From NCBI RefSeq assembly GCF_030272615.1, contig NC_081414.1, forward strand, positions 822,181,896 to 822,237,895: a stretch of 56,000 bases of DNA, given 5' to 3'. The position numbers and the translations under genes were made by a program. The notes under the pieces are model-generated. The model saw nothing but the letters and a program-made list of their open reading frames with translations, did no database searches and was not told the origin of the DNA. Shown here one piece after another: positions 23,486 to 33,559 of this stretch (the first letter of the stretch is position 1; the number at the start of each line of letters is the position of its first letter). This stretch comes from Cryptomeria japonica. Lineage: Eukaryota > Streptophyta > Pinopsida > Cupressales > Cupressaceae.

Positions 23486-26400
23486 TCAATCAAGTGAACC
23501 TTTTGGATCAGCTCTAACCCTTAGTGTCTCAAGTATTACATTGTGGTCTGATTCATGATTTTTCCACAAATCCGTGTTAAGAGGTCTACCATGATATTTA
23601 ATCAAATGAATATTTGTTGCAACAAGAAGGTTTGAGTAATGAAGAATATGTCTATGTGTATCAAAGTCCTCAAACAACTAGGCATTAGAATTTTTGATAG
23701 GGTACCTACATTTTATAAGAGGATAATGCCAAAATCAATACAATGACTGCTAAATAAATGAGTTTAAGAGGTCTCAATACAACGCGACACAACAACGGTA
23801 CCTTCTAAGCCATGTCCCTGTCACAACAATAGATCCTATTGGTTACTCAATACCCTCTCCATCAACCACTGTAGAAGTCAATTTCTTTTTGGCTTCAATA
23901 CAACAACACGAAAAGTAATTTGTTCCTTCTTCATTGTTCTCATCCGCAATAACTGCATATACATGACCTGTATTTAATAGAAGGATATAATTTAATACCA
24001 AAATAAGCATAAGTTAATACTAATAAATTAAGCTTAAAATTGTAGCAAATTGCAAACCTTTACCTGGTTCAACTATGTCTAATACATGGTCAAAATCCAT
24101 TGATGCTTCAATCCAATTCATTTGTAGTGCTCTAGGAAGTTGATATATATCTAGGGTTTGCAAAGGTCTACAAGACCATTGGTCAACCCACTCTTTTGAT
24201 TCACATTCATCCCACAAAAAATGCATACACGAAGAGTAAAAACATGCAACATGTCTAGTATAAGTAACTAGTGATGTTGCATTTGAACTTCTAAATGAAT
24301 GCATGTCACTTGATCCAGTAAGTGTACAACAATCTAGATAGTTTTCAATCTTAGATTCACTTATTAACCAAAAATATCTAGAAACCATATACTTATCTGC
24401 ATTACTTGGTCCCATCATAGAGCTACACCATTGCACCACCTTCATACTTCAATTCCTCTCTAGTAAGAGCTCTTTTCACACATGCTTCCACACCATCATT
24501 ATCTCCCTTTCCATGCCCTACCTCAATGAAATTCCAAAAATGTTGCACACCACTTGTCACATGCATCCTAGTCAACTAGTAGAACATCCTTGCATTCTTG
24601 AATTGTGTGGTGCAATTGTCCGACCATATTAAGTGTTGGTTGTATCTTATATCTCTTTCCCTTAAACTATCATAGAAGATTGTAAAGCATCCTTGCACAA
24701 ACTCTGAGGAATGAGTACGATCATCACTAATATAGAAGTGATATTCTCTTATAACCTTTCTGTCCTCCTCGGTGCTATCATGTGCATGCATGAATGCTAT
24801 ATGTATAAAAATTGTAACTTGTGTAGAGTGGTAATACATAGATTGTACTTTATTTTGTGGCTTTAGTGTATAATTCTTAGCAAAATCAACGATAGAGACA
24901 ATAGTGTCGAGGGGGAAAGTGTCTTTACACAACTTGAATTTCTCATCTAACCATCTAGCTCTATGTGTGTGACCTATAAACTCAAATACTAGTTTCTCTT
25001 GAAACATCTTCATAAAATCAGTTACGCATATATCCCTTTTCACTAACTCACACCTCTTTAATTATTTTCCAACTTTAACACCATATGTTATTGACTTATA
25101 TTTTCCAATAGAAACTAGTTCCTTACCAATTTCATGTGTGCTATCCAGATGTAGGTATTTATGCAATTGTTGCAAACCGCCACATGTAGGACAAAAACCT
25201 CTCAAACACATCATCTTATAATAAATGCACCCATCATCTCGTCTACATAGTACACTTGAAATAAATTCTCTCGGTGACTTAGGAGGTGCTTGTAGACCAC
25301 ATTCTTGTAAAACATTGTTAGTGTGCAAAGTACAACAAATATAGCGATAAATATCATACTGCATGGAAAATTCAACATGGACCCTACAACAACATGTAGT
25401 ACGTGCATGATTAATCTTAACATAAAATGGTTTTGTCATCTCAAAAAAGCTTTGACTAATTTTAATCTGAGGAAAGCTTTGAAGAAACCTTTCATAAAAT
25501 TGTGTTTGAGTTGTATCTAAATAGTGTTTTCGATGTGGCTCACGATTACTAATTCCAATTCGCCTTCTAACAACATCTCTTTGGTTGGGTGAAACCCTTG
25601 TGTTTTCATGCCAATATCTCTCAATTAACATTCTTAGTGCATCAACAACAACCTTTTCCTTGTGTGGGAGTCTACCCGAGAATGCCCAAAGAGAATTATT
25701 GTTAGGATCCTCGATTTTCTCTCACCTCTCTAAGGCATAGTGTAATGTGGTTCTACTTATCCTTAATGACTTGCTTGTTTTTCTTATTAAACAAGATTTT
25801 TTCATTTCCTTTCCCATTATGGTTGATGTGAGGACACGATGAGTAACATTAGCATCTTTAGTGCATGATTTTGAACCAATGGCTTGGTATGCATAAAAAA
25901 TATTTCTCACAATGGTTCTTTCACTATTATTTTTGGATGTTCTTAACCCCAAAATTTTCACTGTCTCTCTAAATTTTAGACTTTTAATGATTTCAACAAC
26001 TAATTGGCATCTTCCACTTTGATTTAAGTTTTCAAAATAGTTATTCCAAATTCTTCTAACCATTCTTCTACAAATTCTTTCAAAAATTTTATCATGCATT
26101 GGCTTCACAATATTTTCGTCAATATCTATTAGGAACTTTGGTTTTCTACGAATTATTCTAAGACATGTTAAGATTGGTGCATGCTCTTCATTTTTATTAG
26201 GTGCATTATGTGCATTGATCACATCAATTTCAAATGGTATATCTTCTTCAATTTCATTAACATGTGCATTCACTGAATCATTTTCAAATGGTGTATGTTC
26301 ATTGCATTCATTAGGTGCATTCATCATATGTATTTGAATTGGTGTATGTTGATCATTTTGATTTGGTGCATTAATCATATCAATTTCAATTGTTGAATGT

Positions 26401-26522
26401 TCATCACTTTCATTAGGTGTATTAGATGATGTACCTTCATGTAATCTCTTCATATGCTCCCTTTGTCTTTCCTTTGCTGCCTCTCTTTGTTCATTTGTTC
26501 CTCTCTTATTCTTTCCCATTGT
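23486..26522 (-). pseudogene. D2 transposase remnant (DDE/D-type, superfamily unassigned)
   Basis: A minus-strand frame starts MGKNKRGTNEQREAAKERQR (ATG near 26520). It continues in one frame through single stops at about 25722, 25062 and 24576, a frameshift near 24445, and at least two small introns (donor after DIVEPG near 24060, acceptor tacag near 23970; another before YPIKNSNA near 23710), ending RADPKGSLD with TGA at 23486. Restored length is roughly 900 codons. Seen: a basic N-terminus; five 17-residue repeats; a Cys/His cluster CLRGFCPTCGGLQQLHKYLH; then SIVDFAKNY, about 88 residues, HLIWSDNCTTQFKN, about 38 residues, EVGHGKGDNDGVEACVKRAL. The spaced acids suit an RNase-H-fold D-D-D/E nuclease, and the C-terminus contains GSIVVTGTWLRRYR. 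Recalled family likeness is to unnamed eukaryotic transposases with DF..NY, SD...QFKN and GHGKG..DG motifs. It would cut and join D-family ends. Confidence 0.72.
25730..26520 (-). other. Transposase N-terminal region with 17-residue repeats
   Basis: After the basic start come about five degenerate repeats of the form (I/M/V)NAPN(E/Q).(D/N)(E/Q)HTP(I/F)(Q/E)I..(M/V), acidic and His/Asn-rich, at about residues 30-125. They are followed by a basic stretch LTCLRIIRRKPKF. Repeat number likely varies between copies. The extra upstream codons of the longer open frame (to 26576) are hydrophobic and lack a convincing start context, so the ATG before GKNKRG is preferred. Confidence 0.6.
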
Positions 26523-26553
26523 CCTACACATAACATCATGATGACAATCCACA

Positions 26554-26738
26554 ATCAAATAGCAAAAAAACAACAAATGATCTTCATTTTGTTATAATCT
26601 AAAGTAACAATGATAAAATAACTTTTTAAAAAATCAAAATACAAGACAAATAAATCATAATCAAAGCAAAAAAACAACAAATGACCATGATTTTGTTATT
26701 ATCTAAAGTAACAATTATAAAATAACTTAAAAATCAAT
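26554..26738. repeat. Two-copy 104-bp tandem duplication upstream of transposase
   Basis: agcaaaaaaacaacaaatga occurs at 26561-26580 and 26665-26684; both are followed by ttttgtta.tatctaaagtaacaat.ataaaataact. It lies in the presumed promoter or 5' leader of the minus-strand transposase gene. Confidence 0.8.
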
Positions 26739-26880
26739 CATTCCAAAGCAAAAGTGACAAAAGAATATGAAAACGTGACTGTTACTGTCCTAGAAAATCA
26801 TGTGCAAAACCAGTGGGGCCTTCAAACAACTTGCAATGTTGGTTTTTAGGCTGTTGGGACTAAAATATATAAAGATTTTA

Positions 26881-27008
26881 CCATAACCCATACGAGTTAT
26901 GGAAACCTTATATGTCAACATTCAAAATTTCTCATAACCCGTACGGGTTATGTAGAACTAGAAGTTTTGGCCTTAGTTCTACATAACCCGTATAGGCTAT
27001 GTAGAACT
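26881..27008. repeat. D2 middle palindrome cluster (CCCGTACGGG type)
   Basis: Three sites are spaced about 50 bp (aaccc at 26885, 26936, 26985): ccataacccatacgagttatgg (2 mismatched pairs), the perfect 20-bp cataacccgtacgggttatg (26933-26952), and the near-palindrome spanning 26975-27008. gttatgtagaacta (26948-26961) is also the exact inverted repeat of tagttctacataac (26974-26987). The GA-rich block begins at the last site. Confidence 0.92.
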
Positions 27009-27314
27009 GGGAAAAGGAGAGGGAGAGAGGGAGAGAGGGAGAGAAGGAGAGGGAGAGGGAGAGAGGGAGATTAGGGAAAGGAGAGGGGGAGAGGGAGATA
27101 AGGAGAGGAGGAGGGAGAGAGGTAGATTGGGGAAAGGAGAGGGAGAGAGGGAGAGAAGGAGAGGGGGAGGGAGAGAGGGAGATTGGGGAAAGGAGAGGGG
27201 GAGAGGGAGAGAGAGGGAGAGAAGGAGAGGGGGATGGAGAGAGGGAGATTGGGGAAAGGAGAGGGGGAGAGGGAGAGAGAGGGAGATTGGGAAAAGGAGA
27301 TATTGGGGAAAGGA

Positions 27315-27401
<87 letters not shown>

Positions 27402-29035
27402 GGAAAAGGAGAGGGGGAGGGAGAGAGGGAGATTGGGGAAAGGAGAGGGGGAGAGGGAGAGAGTTAGAGAAGGAGAAGGGGAGGGAGAGAGGGATATTGG
27501 GGAAAGGAGAGGGAGAGAGGGAGAGAGGGAGAGGGAGAGAATGAGATTGGGAAAATGAGAGGGGGAGAGGGAGAGGGAGATTGGGGAAAGGAGAGGGGGA
27601 GAGGGAGAGATAGGGAGATTGGGAAAAGGAGAGATTGGGGAAAGGAGAGAGGGAGAGGGAGAGAGGGAGAGAAGGAGAGGGGGAGGGAGAGATCGAGATT
27701 GGGGAAAGGAGAGGGGGAGAGGGAGAGAGCGAGATTGGGAAAAGGAGAAGGGGAGAGGGAGAGGGAGAGGGAGAGAAATGGAGATTGGGGAAAGGAGAGG
27801 GGGAGAGGGAGAGAAAGCGAGATTGGGAAAAGGAGAGTGGGAGATGAGGAGAGGGAGGGAGAGGGAGGGAAAAGGAGAGGGGGATAGGAAGAGAGGAAGG
27901 GAGAGGGAGAGGGAGAGAGAGGGAGATTTGGAAAAGGAAAGGGAGAGATGGAGAGATGGAGAGGGGGAGTGAGAGAGGGAGATTGGGGAAACGAGAGGGG
28001 GAGAGGGAGAGAGAGAGAGAGAGAGATTGGGAAAAGGAGAGGGGGAGAGGGAGAGAGGGAGAGAAGGAGAGGGGGAGGGAGAGATGGAGAGGGAGAGAGT
28101 GAGATTGGGAAAAGGAGAGGGGGAGGGGGAGGGAGAGGGAGAGAGAGGGAGATTGGGAAAAAGAGAGATTTGGGAAAGGAGAGGGGGAGAGAGAGAGGAG
28201 AGAAGGAGAGAGAGAGAGAGAGATATTGGGGAAAGAAGAGGGGGAGAGGGGCAGAGGGAGAGAAAGCGAGATTGGGTAAAGGAGTGGGGGAGATGAAGAG
28301 AGGGAGAGAGGGGGAGAGGGGGAGATTGGGAAAAGGAGAGGGAGATAGGGAGAGAAGGAGAGGGGCAGGGAGAGAGGGAGATTGGGGAAAGGAGAGGGGG
28401 AGAGGGAGAGAGAGGGAGATTGGGAAAAGGAGAGGGGGAGAGGGAGAGATGGAGAGAAGGAGAGGGGGAGGGAGAGGAGGAGAGGGAGAGAGCGAGATTG
28501 GGAAAATTAGAGGGGAAGGGAGATGGAGAGAGAGGGAGATTGGGAAAAGGAGAGATTGGGGAAAGGAGAGGGGGAGAGGGGGAGAGAAAGAGAAGGAGAG
28601 GGAGAGGGAGAGAAGGAGATTGGGGAAAGGTGAGAGGGAGAGGGAGAGGGAGAGGGAGAGGGAGAGGGAGAGAGCGATATTGGGAAAAGGAGAGGGGGAG
28701 AGGGAGAGGGAGAGAGCGATATTGGGAAAAGGAGAGGGGGAGAGGGAGAGGGAGAGAGAGGGAGATTGGGGAAAGGAGAGGGGGAGAGGGGGAGAGGGAG
28801 AGAAAGAGAGATTGGGAAAAGGAGAGGGGGAGATGAAGAGAGGGAGGGAGAAGGAGGGAAAAGGAGAGGAGGGTAGGGAGAGAGGAAGGGAAAGGGAGAG
28901 GGAGAGAGAGGGAGATTGGGAAAAGTAGAGGGAGAGAGGGAGAGAGAGAGAGATTGGAAAAAGGAGAGGGGGAGAGGGAGATAGGGAGAGAAGGAGAGGG
29001 GGAGGGAGAGAGCGAGAGGGAGAGAGAGAGTATAG

Positions 29036-29067
<32 letters not shown>

Positions 29068-29171
29068 AAGAGAGATTTAAGATAATGAAAGGGGGAGGGA
29101 GAGGGGGGAGAGGGAGAGGGAGGGGGAGAGAAAGAGAGAAAAGGGGGAGAGGGTGAGAATAGGCTAGGATA

Positions 29172-29241
<70 letters not shown>

Positions 29242-29400
29242 GGTAGAGAGAGAACAAGAAGGAGAAAAGGGTGAGAGAATAAAAAAATAGAGAAGTGTGA
29301 GGGGGAGAGAGATGAGATAGAACTCAAGGAAGATAATTAGAGCTCAAAATAGACAAAGACAATGATGGGGGAAGTAAGACTAGAGAGAGAGAGAGGAAAA
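27009..29400. repeat. GA-rich satellite block
   Basis: Plus-strand purine-only sequence is built from gagattggggaaaggagagg and gagagggagagaaggagagg units of variable length. A pure (GA)n run of about 40 repeats lies at 27319-27398, (TG)n at 29172-29202 and (GA)n at 29203-29238. The long open frames on both strands (up to 776 codons, all Ser/Pro/Leu on minus and Arg/Glu/Gly on plus) come from the lack of stop codons in such sequence and are not genes. Confidence 0.95.
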
Positions 29401-29424
29401 GAAGAGGTACATGCATGTATACAA

Positions 29425-29428
<4 letters not shown>

Positions 29429-29500
<72 letters not shown>
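29429..29500. repeat. (TG)36 microsatellite
   Basis: Uninterrupted tg repeats follow acaaaca and precede aactatag. It sits between the GA block and the right palindrome cluster of D2. Confidence 0.97.
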
Positions 29501-29502
<2 letters not shown>

Positions 29503-29600
29503 CTATAGATATGCATATATACATACATAAACATATATTATATAGGTATGTCTAAAACATCTGTAGTAAATGCTAAGTTTACAAGCATACATTATTATCT

Positions 29601-29770
29601 CTTTGTAACCAATACGGGTTTTGTGAAAAAAAAAAAATGTTTTTAGTTCTTCATAACCCATACGGGTTTTGTGAAACAAAAATTTTTTTTTCTAGTTCTT
29701 CATAACCCGTACGGGTTATTTAGAACTACAAATAGTAATTTTGGTTCTTCAAAACCCGTGTGGGTTTTGT
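29601..29770. repeat. D2 right palindrome cluster
   Basis: Four sites with aacc at 29607, 29655, 29704 and 29753 are spaced 48-49 bp: gtaaccaatacgggtttt, cataacccatacgggttttg, ataacccgtacgggttat (perfect 18 bp, 29702-29719) and caaaacccgtgtgggttttg. Each is preceded by ttcttc or a T-rich tract. It mirrors the left cluster at 15.5-15.7 kb. Confidence 0.92.
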
Positions 29771-30630
29771 CTTGGTAAGATGGTTGGAAAACAACGCTAA
29801 GGCTTGCAAGCCCATTTTCCCCCCTTTTTTGTTGCTTTACACATTTTTTCATCCTCCACCATGATTTCTTGCCTTCATCATCACCAAGTTTACAAATGAT
29901 GAAGTGGGTATCTCAAAAATTACCACCATAATCTCACACATCTTCTTAGTTTTGTAACCATATAAATTTTTTAATTTTTGGACAACATTAGAAGAGTAAA
30001 CTTTAATTTTCTTTATCAGTGCCTTGACAGTCCTCACATACATATGTCTACCATTTTTTTAATAAATTTTTATATACTTGACCAAATTCAAAATAAAATA
30101 TATATTATTGTTCTAAACTAGATTCTATACACTTTTTAAAAAAAAATTTGCATTCTTTATTATTTCGATCCAAGTTATGCCCAGTGCACGAATAGGTACC
30201 AAATTTTCAAGATGTTGTCACTTCCAAAAGTCATAAAAAATAAAATACTAAATGAAAAATTACAAAACAATACACAACTTCTAGATCTCACTCTTACCTA
30301 TCATCCTACCCAAGGTTTTTGAAAAATACTAAATCTAACTATATATTTTGTGCAGCGCACGAAAACAACTATGTTATATTTTTCCTAAAAAAATTAGGAA
30401 CAATTTTTCATGCGTGAAAGGTTTGACCCTCTTAATCTTATCCAATTTTAAAACAAATTAGTAGTTTAGAAACTAGATTTAGAGTAATACAATTCTTATT
30501 CTTTTCTCAACTCCTAGTTTTGAGTACATGACCTACAAATAGCTCTTTGAAGTTCAGGTTTACTTGTTTTCAGAAAAAAATGTCGTCACTTATACCTCAC
30601 TTTTTGTTCACCATCTTGGTTCACTTACCC
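29771..30630. other. D2 right arm, non-coding
   Basis: AT-rich sequence with no gene seen. It contains cagtgcacg and tgcagcgcacg-like pairs at about 30181 and 30350 and ends in the right TIR ttcaccatcttggttcactt followed by accc. Confidence 0.65.
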
Positions 30631-33030
30631 ACCCCTTAGTAGGATCTATTATGACATTAGAGGATTGATTATCACATAATAGGACCTATTATTTCTTATA
30701 GGTCCTATAATGTCATAAGACCCCTTAAGAGAACCTGTCATGTCATAATTGGTCCTATTATGTTATAAGACCCCTTAAGAGGACCTATTATAACACTATG
30801 CCCCTTAGTAGGACCTATTAAAGGGTATTATGTAATAAAAGGACCAATTATGAAATAATAGGATCTATGATGATGTAATAGGTCCTATTGTGTCATCGTA
30901 GGTCCTATTATGACATCATAGGTCATATTATGCTATCAAACTGCCTAATAGGACCTATTATGACTTTATACCCCTTACTAGGACATGTTAAGGGGTATTA
31001 TGTCATAATAGGACCTATTGCGATATAATAGGACCTATAATATCATAATACGACCTATTATGTCATAATAGGTCCCATTGTGACATAATAGTTATGACAT
31101 AATACGACTTATTATGTCATAATATGACCTATTATGTCATAAAACCCCTGAAGAGGACCCATTATGACATAAGACCCCTTCGTAGGACCTATTATGACAT
31201 ATGTAGAGAAAGATAAGTTGGTTGGAAGAGAGATATGGTATGTTTAGAGAGAGTTGAGGGGTATTATGTCATAACGGGACCTATTGTGACATAATAGGAC
31301 CTATAATGTCATAATATGATCGATTATATCATAATAGGTCCTATTGTGACATAGTAGGTCCTATTGTGACATAATAGGTCATGTTATGTCATAATGGGTC
31401 CTATTGTGACATAATATGACCTATTATGTCATAAGACCCCTTAAGATGACCTATTATGACATTATACCTCTTACTAGGACCTATTATGGCATAAGACCCC
31501 TTAGTAGGACCTATTATGACATAATAGGATCAATTATCACATAATAGGATCAATTATCACATAATAGGACCTATTATGTCATAATAGGACCTATTATGTC
31601 ATAATAGGACCTATTATGTCATAATAGGACCTATTATGTCATAATAGGACCTATTATGTCATAATAGGACCTATTATTTCATAAGACCCCTTAAGAGGAC
31701 CTATTATGACATTATACCCCTTAGTAGGACCTCTTAAAGGGTATTATGTCATAATAGGACTAATAATGACATAATAGGATCTATGATGATGTAATAGGTC
31801 CTATTATGTCATCATAGGTCCTATTATGACATCATAGGTCCTATTATGACATCATAGGTCATATTATGTCATAAAACCCCTTAAGAGGACCTATTATGAC
31901 TTTATACCCCTTACTAGGACTTGTTAAGGGGTATTATGTCATAATAGGACCTATTGTGACATAATAGGATCTATAATGTCATAATATGACCTATTATGTC
32001 CTAATATGTCCCATTGTGACATAATAGGTCCTATTATGACATAATACGACCTATTATGTCATGATACGACCTATTATGTCATAATACAACCTATTATGTC
32101 ATAATACGACCTATTATGCGATAAGACCCCTTAAGAGGACCTATTATGATATTATACCTCTTACTAGGACCTATTATGACATAAAACCCCTTAGTAGGAC
32201 CTATTATGACATATGTAGAGAAAGATAAGTTGGTTGGGAGAGAGAGATGGTACTTTTAGAGAGAGTTAAGGGTATTATGTCATAATAGGACCTATTGTGA
32301 CATAATAGGACTTATAATATCATAATATGACCTATTGTGTCAAAATAGGTCACATTGTGACATAATAGGACTTTTTGTGACATAATAGGTCATATTATGT
32401 CATAATAGGTCCTATTGTGACATAATACGACCTATTATGTCGTAATAGTGTCTTATTATGTCATAAGACCCCTTAAGAGGACCTATTATGACATAAGACC
32501 CCTTAGTAGGATCTATTATCACATAATAAGATTGATTATCACATAATAATAGGTCCTATAATGTCATAAGACCCCTTAAGAGGACCTATTATGACATTAT
32601 ACCCCTTAATAGGACCTGTTAAAGGGTATTATGTCATAATAGGACTAATAATGACATAATAAGATCTATGATGATGTAATAGGTCCTATTATGTCATCAT
32701 AGGTCCTATTATGACATCATGGGTCATATTATGTCATAAAAACCCTTAAGAGGACCTATTATGACTTAATACCCCTTACTAGGACTTGTTAAGGTGTATT
32801 ATGTTATAATAGGACCTATTGTGACATAATAGGACCTATAATGTCATAATGTAACCTATTATGTCATAATAGGTCCCATTGTGACATAATAGGTCCTATT
32901 ATGACATAATACGGCCTATTATGTCATAATAGATCCTATTATGTCATAAGACCCCTTAAGAGGACCTATTAAGACATTATACCTCTTACTAGGACCTCTA
33001 TGACATAAGACCTCTTAGTAGGACCTATTA
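30631..33030. repeat. 20-bp self-complementary tandem array, right part
   Basis: This continues the array interrupted at 15435. A homogeneous stretch of ataggacctattatgtcata units lies at about 31561-31675. Higher-order structure is visible: the block with atgtagagaaagataagttg recurs at about 31199, 32213 and 33037, and gatgatgtaatagg at about 30870, 31787 and 32671, so blocks of about 0.8-1.0 kb have been duplicated. Confidence 0.92.
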
Positions 33031-33345
33031 TGACATATGTAGAGAAAGATAAGTTGGTCGAGAGAGAGATGGTACGCTAAGAGAGAGGTAGAGATGTATA
33101 TATAGAGAAATATAGGTAGGTAGGGGGTAAGGGGAGGTGTATACAGATAGCGAAGATAAAGAGTAAAGAGTTAAGGATGTGAGAGAGAGGTAGAGACATA
33201 GTTTTAGATTTTGGGAGAGAGGGGATAGAGTGAGATAGAAAGAAATAAAAAGACAAAGAGAAATGTGACTTATATATAAATTTTATATTTCATGTATATA
33301 TAGCTTGTATTTTTTATAAAAAAATTTTTAAAAAAAATTAAAAAA
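33031..33345. other. D1 right arm, purine-rich spacer
   Basis: gagagaggtagag-type low-complexity sequence leads into the inverted arm at 33228-33302 and a T/A-rich stretch. No coding sequence seen. Confidence 0.65.
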
Positions 33346-33348
33346 AGG

Positions 33349-33475
33349 AAACGGGATCCCGTTTTGTTTAATGGGATCCCATTTCTTAGATGTAGACTTG
33401 AGATCATGAAGCTAAATGGGATCTCGTTTCAAATTTTGGCTTGGGATCGTGACGTGAAATGGGATCTCGTTTCAC
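33349..33475. repeat. D1 right palindrome cluster (GGGATCCC type)
   Basis: aaacgggatcccgttt (33349-33364) and aatgggatcccatt (33370-33383) are perfect palindromes. aaatgggatctcgttt (33414-33429) and the 22-bp gtgaaatgggatctcgtttcac (33454-33475) are near-perfect. The first is identical to the 16-mer in the left arm at 14333. Confidence 0.92.
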
Positions 33476-33559
33476 TTCTCGTGCACTCCATGAAATTTGT
33501 CATTTTTCTCTAAGTGTAAGACTTCCACACTAAGTGGACACAACTTTGTGCACTTACCC

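Larger units (their letters stand above)
15436..30630. mobile_element. Element D2: TIR DNA transposon with transposase remnant
   Basis: Ends GGGTAAGTGCACCAAGATGG and (reverse complement) GGGTAAGTGAACCAAGATGG continue as TGAACA.AAAAGTG: about 34 bp with one mismatch and one indel. Flanks actc (15432-15435) and accc (30631-30634) give a 4-bp TSD with one transition inside the D1 tandem array. Inside are a spliced plus-strand gene remnant (15.8-18.7 kb), a 349/358-bp tandem array, a minus-strand transposase pseudogene (23.5-26.6 kb), a GA-rich block and clusters of palindromes. It is much longer than a typical TIR element because of these repeats. Superfamily unassigned. Confidence 0.87.
14501..33302. 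repeat. D1 inverted subterminal arms (14501-14575 / 33228-33302)
   Basis: ctatatatacatgaaatata at 14501-14520 is exactly the reverse complement of 33283-33302. Similarity continues through aagtcacatttc.ctttgtct on the left and its complement on the right. With the GGGATCCC palindromes outside them, this shows that both ends belong to one DNA element with long imperfect inverted arms. Confidence 0.8.
13448..33559. mobile_element. Element D1: TIR DNA transposon, non-autonomous, inserted in copia A integrase
   Basis: Left end GGGTACCTGCAAGAAGTTGT and right end (reverse complement) GGGTAAGTGCACAAAGTTGT match at 23 of the first 27 positions, both running on with GTCCACT. The flanks attt (13444-13447) and attc (33560-33563) form a 4-bp TSD with one transition; removing D1 and one copy gives GGA TAT TCC ACT AAG, the normal copia reading GYSTK. 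Total 20.1 kb, of which 15.2 kb is D2. D1's own 4.9 kb has no transposase: a 1.1-kb left arm, a 20-bp tandem array and a short right arm. Arms at about 14333-14580 and 33230-33364 are inverted copies of each other. Confidence 0.85.

Noticed and set aside
26997-29327. 776-codon minus-strand frame and several long plus-strand frames
   Set aside because: They consist almost wholly of Ser/Pro/Leu or Arg/Glu/Gly and come from a purine-only tandem block that cannot contain stop codons; all frames are open together.
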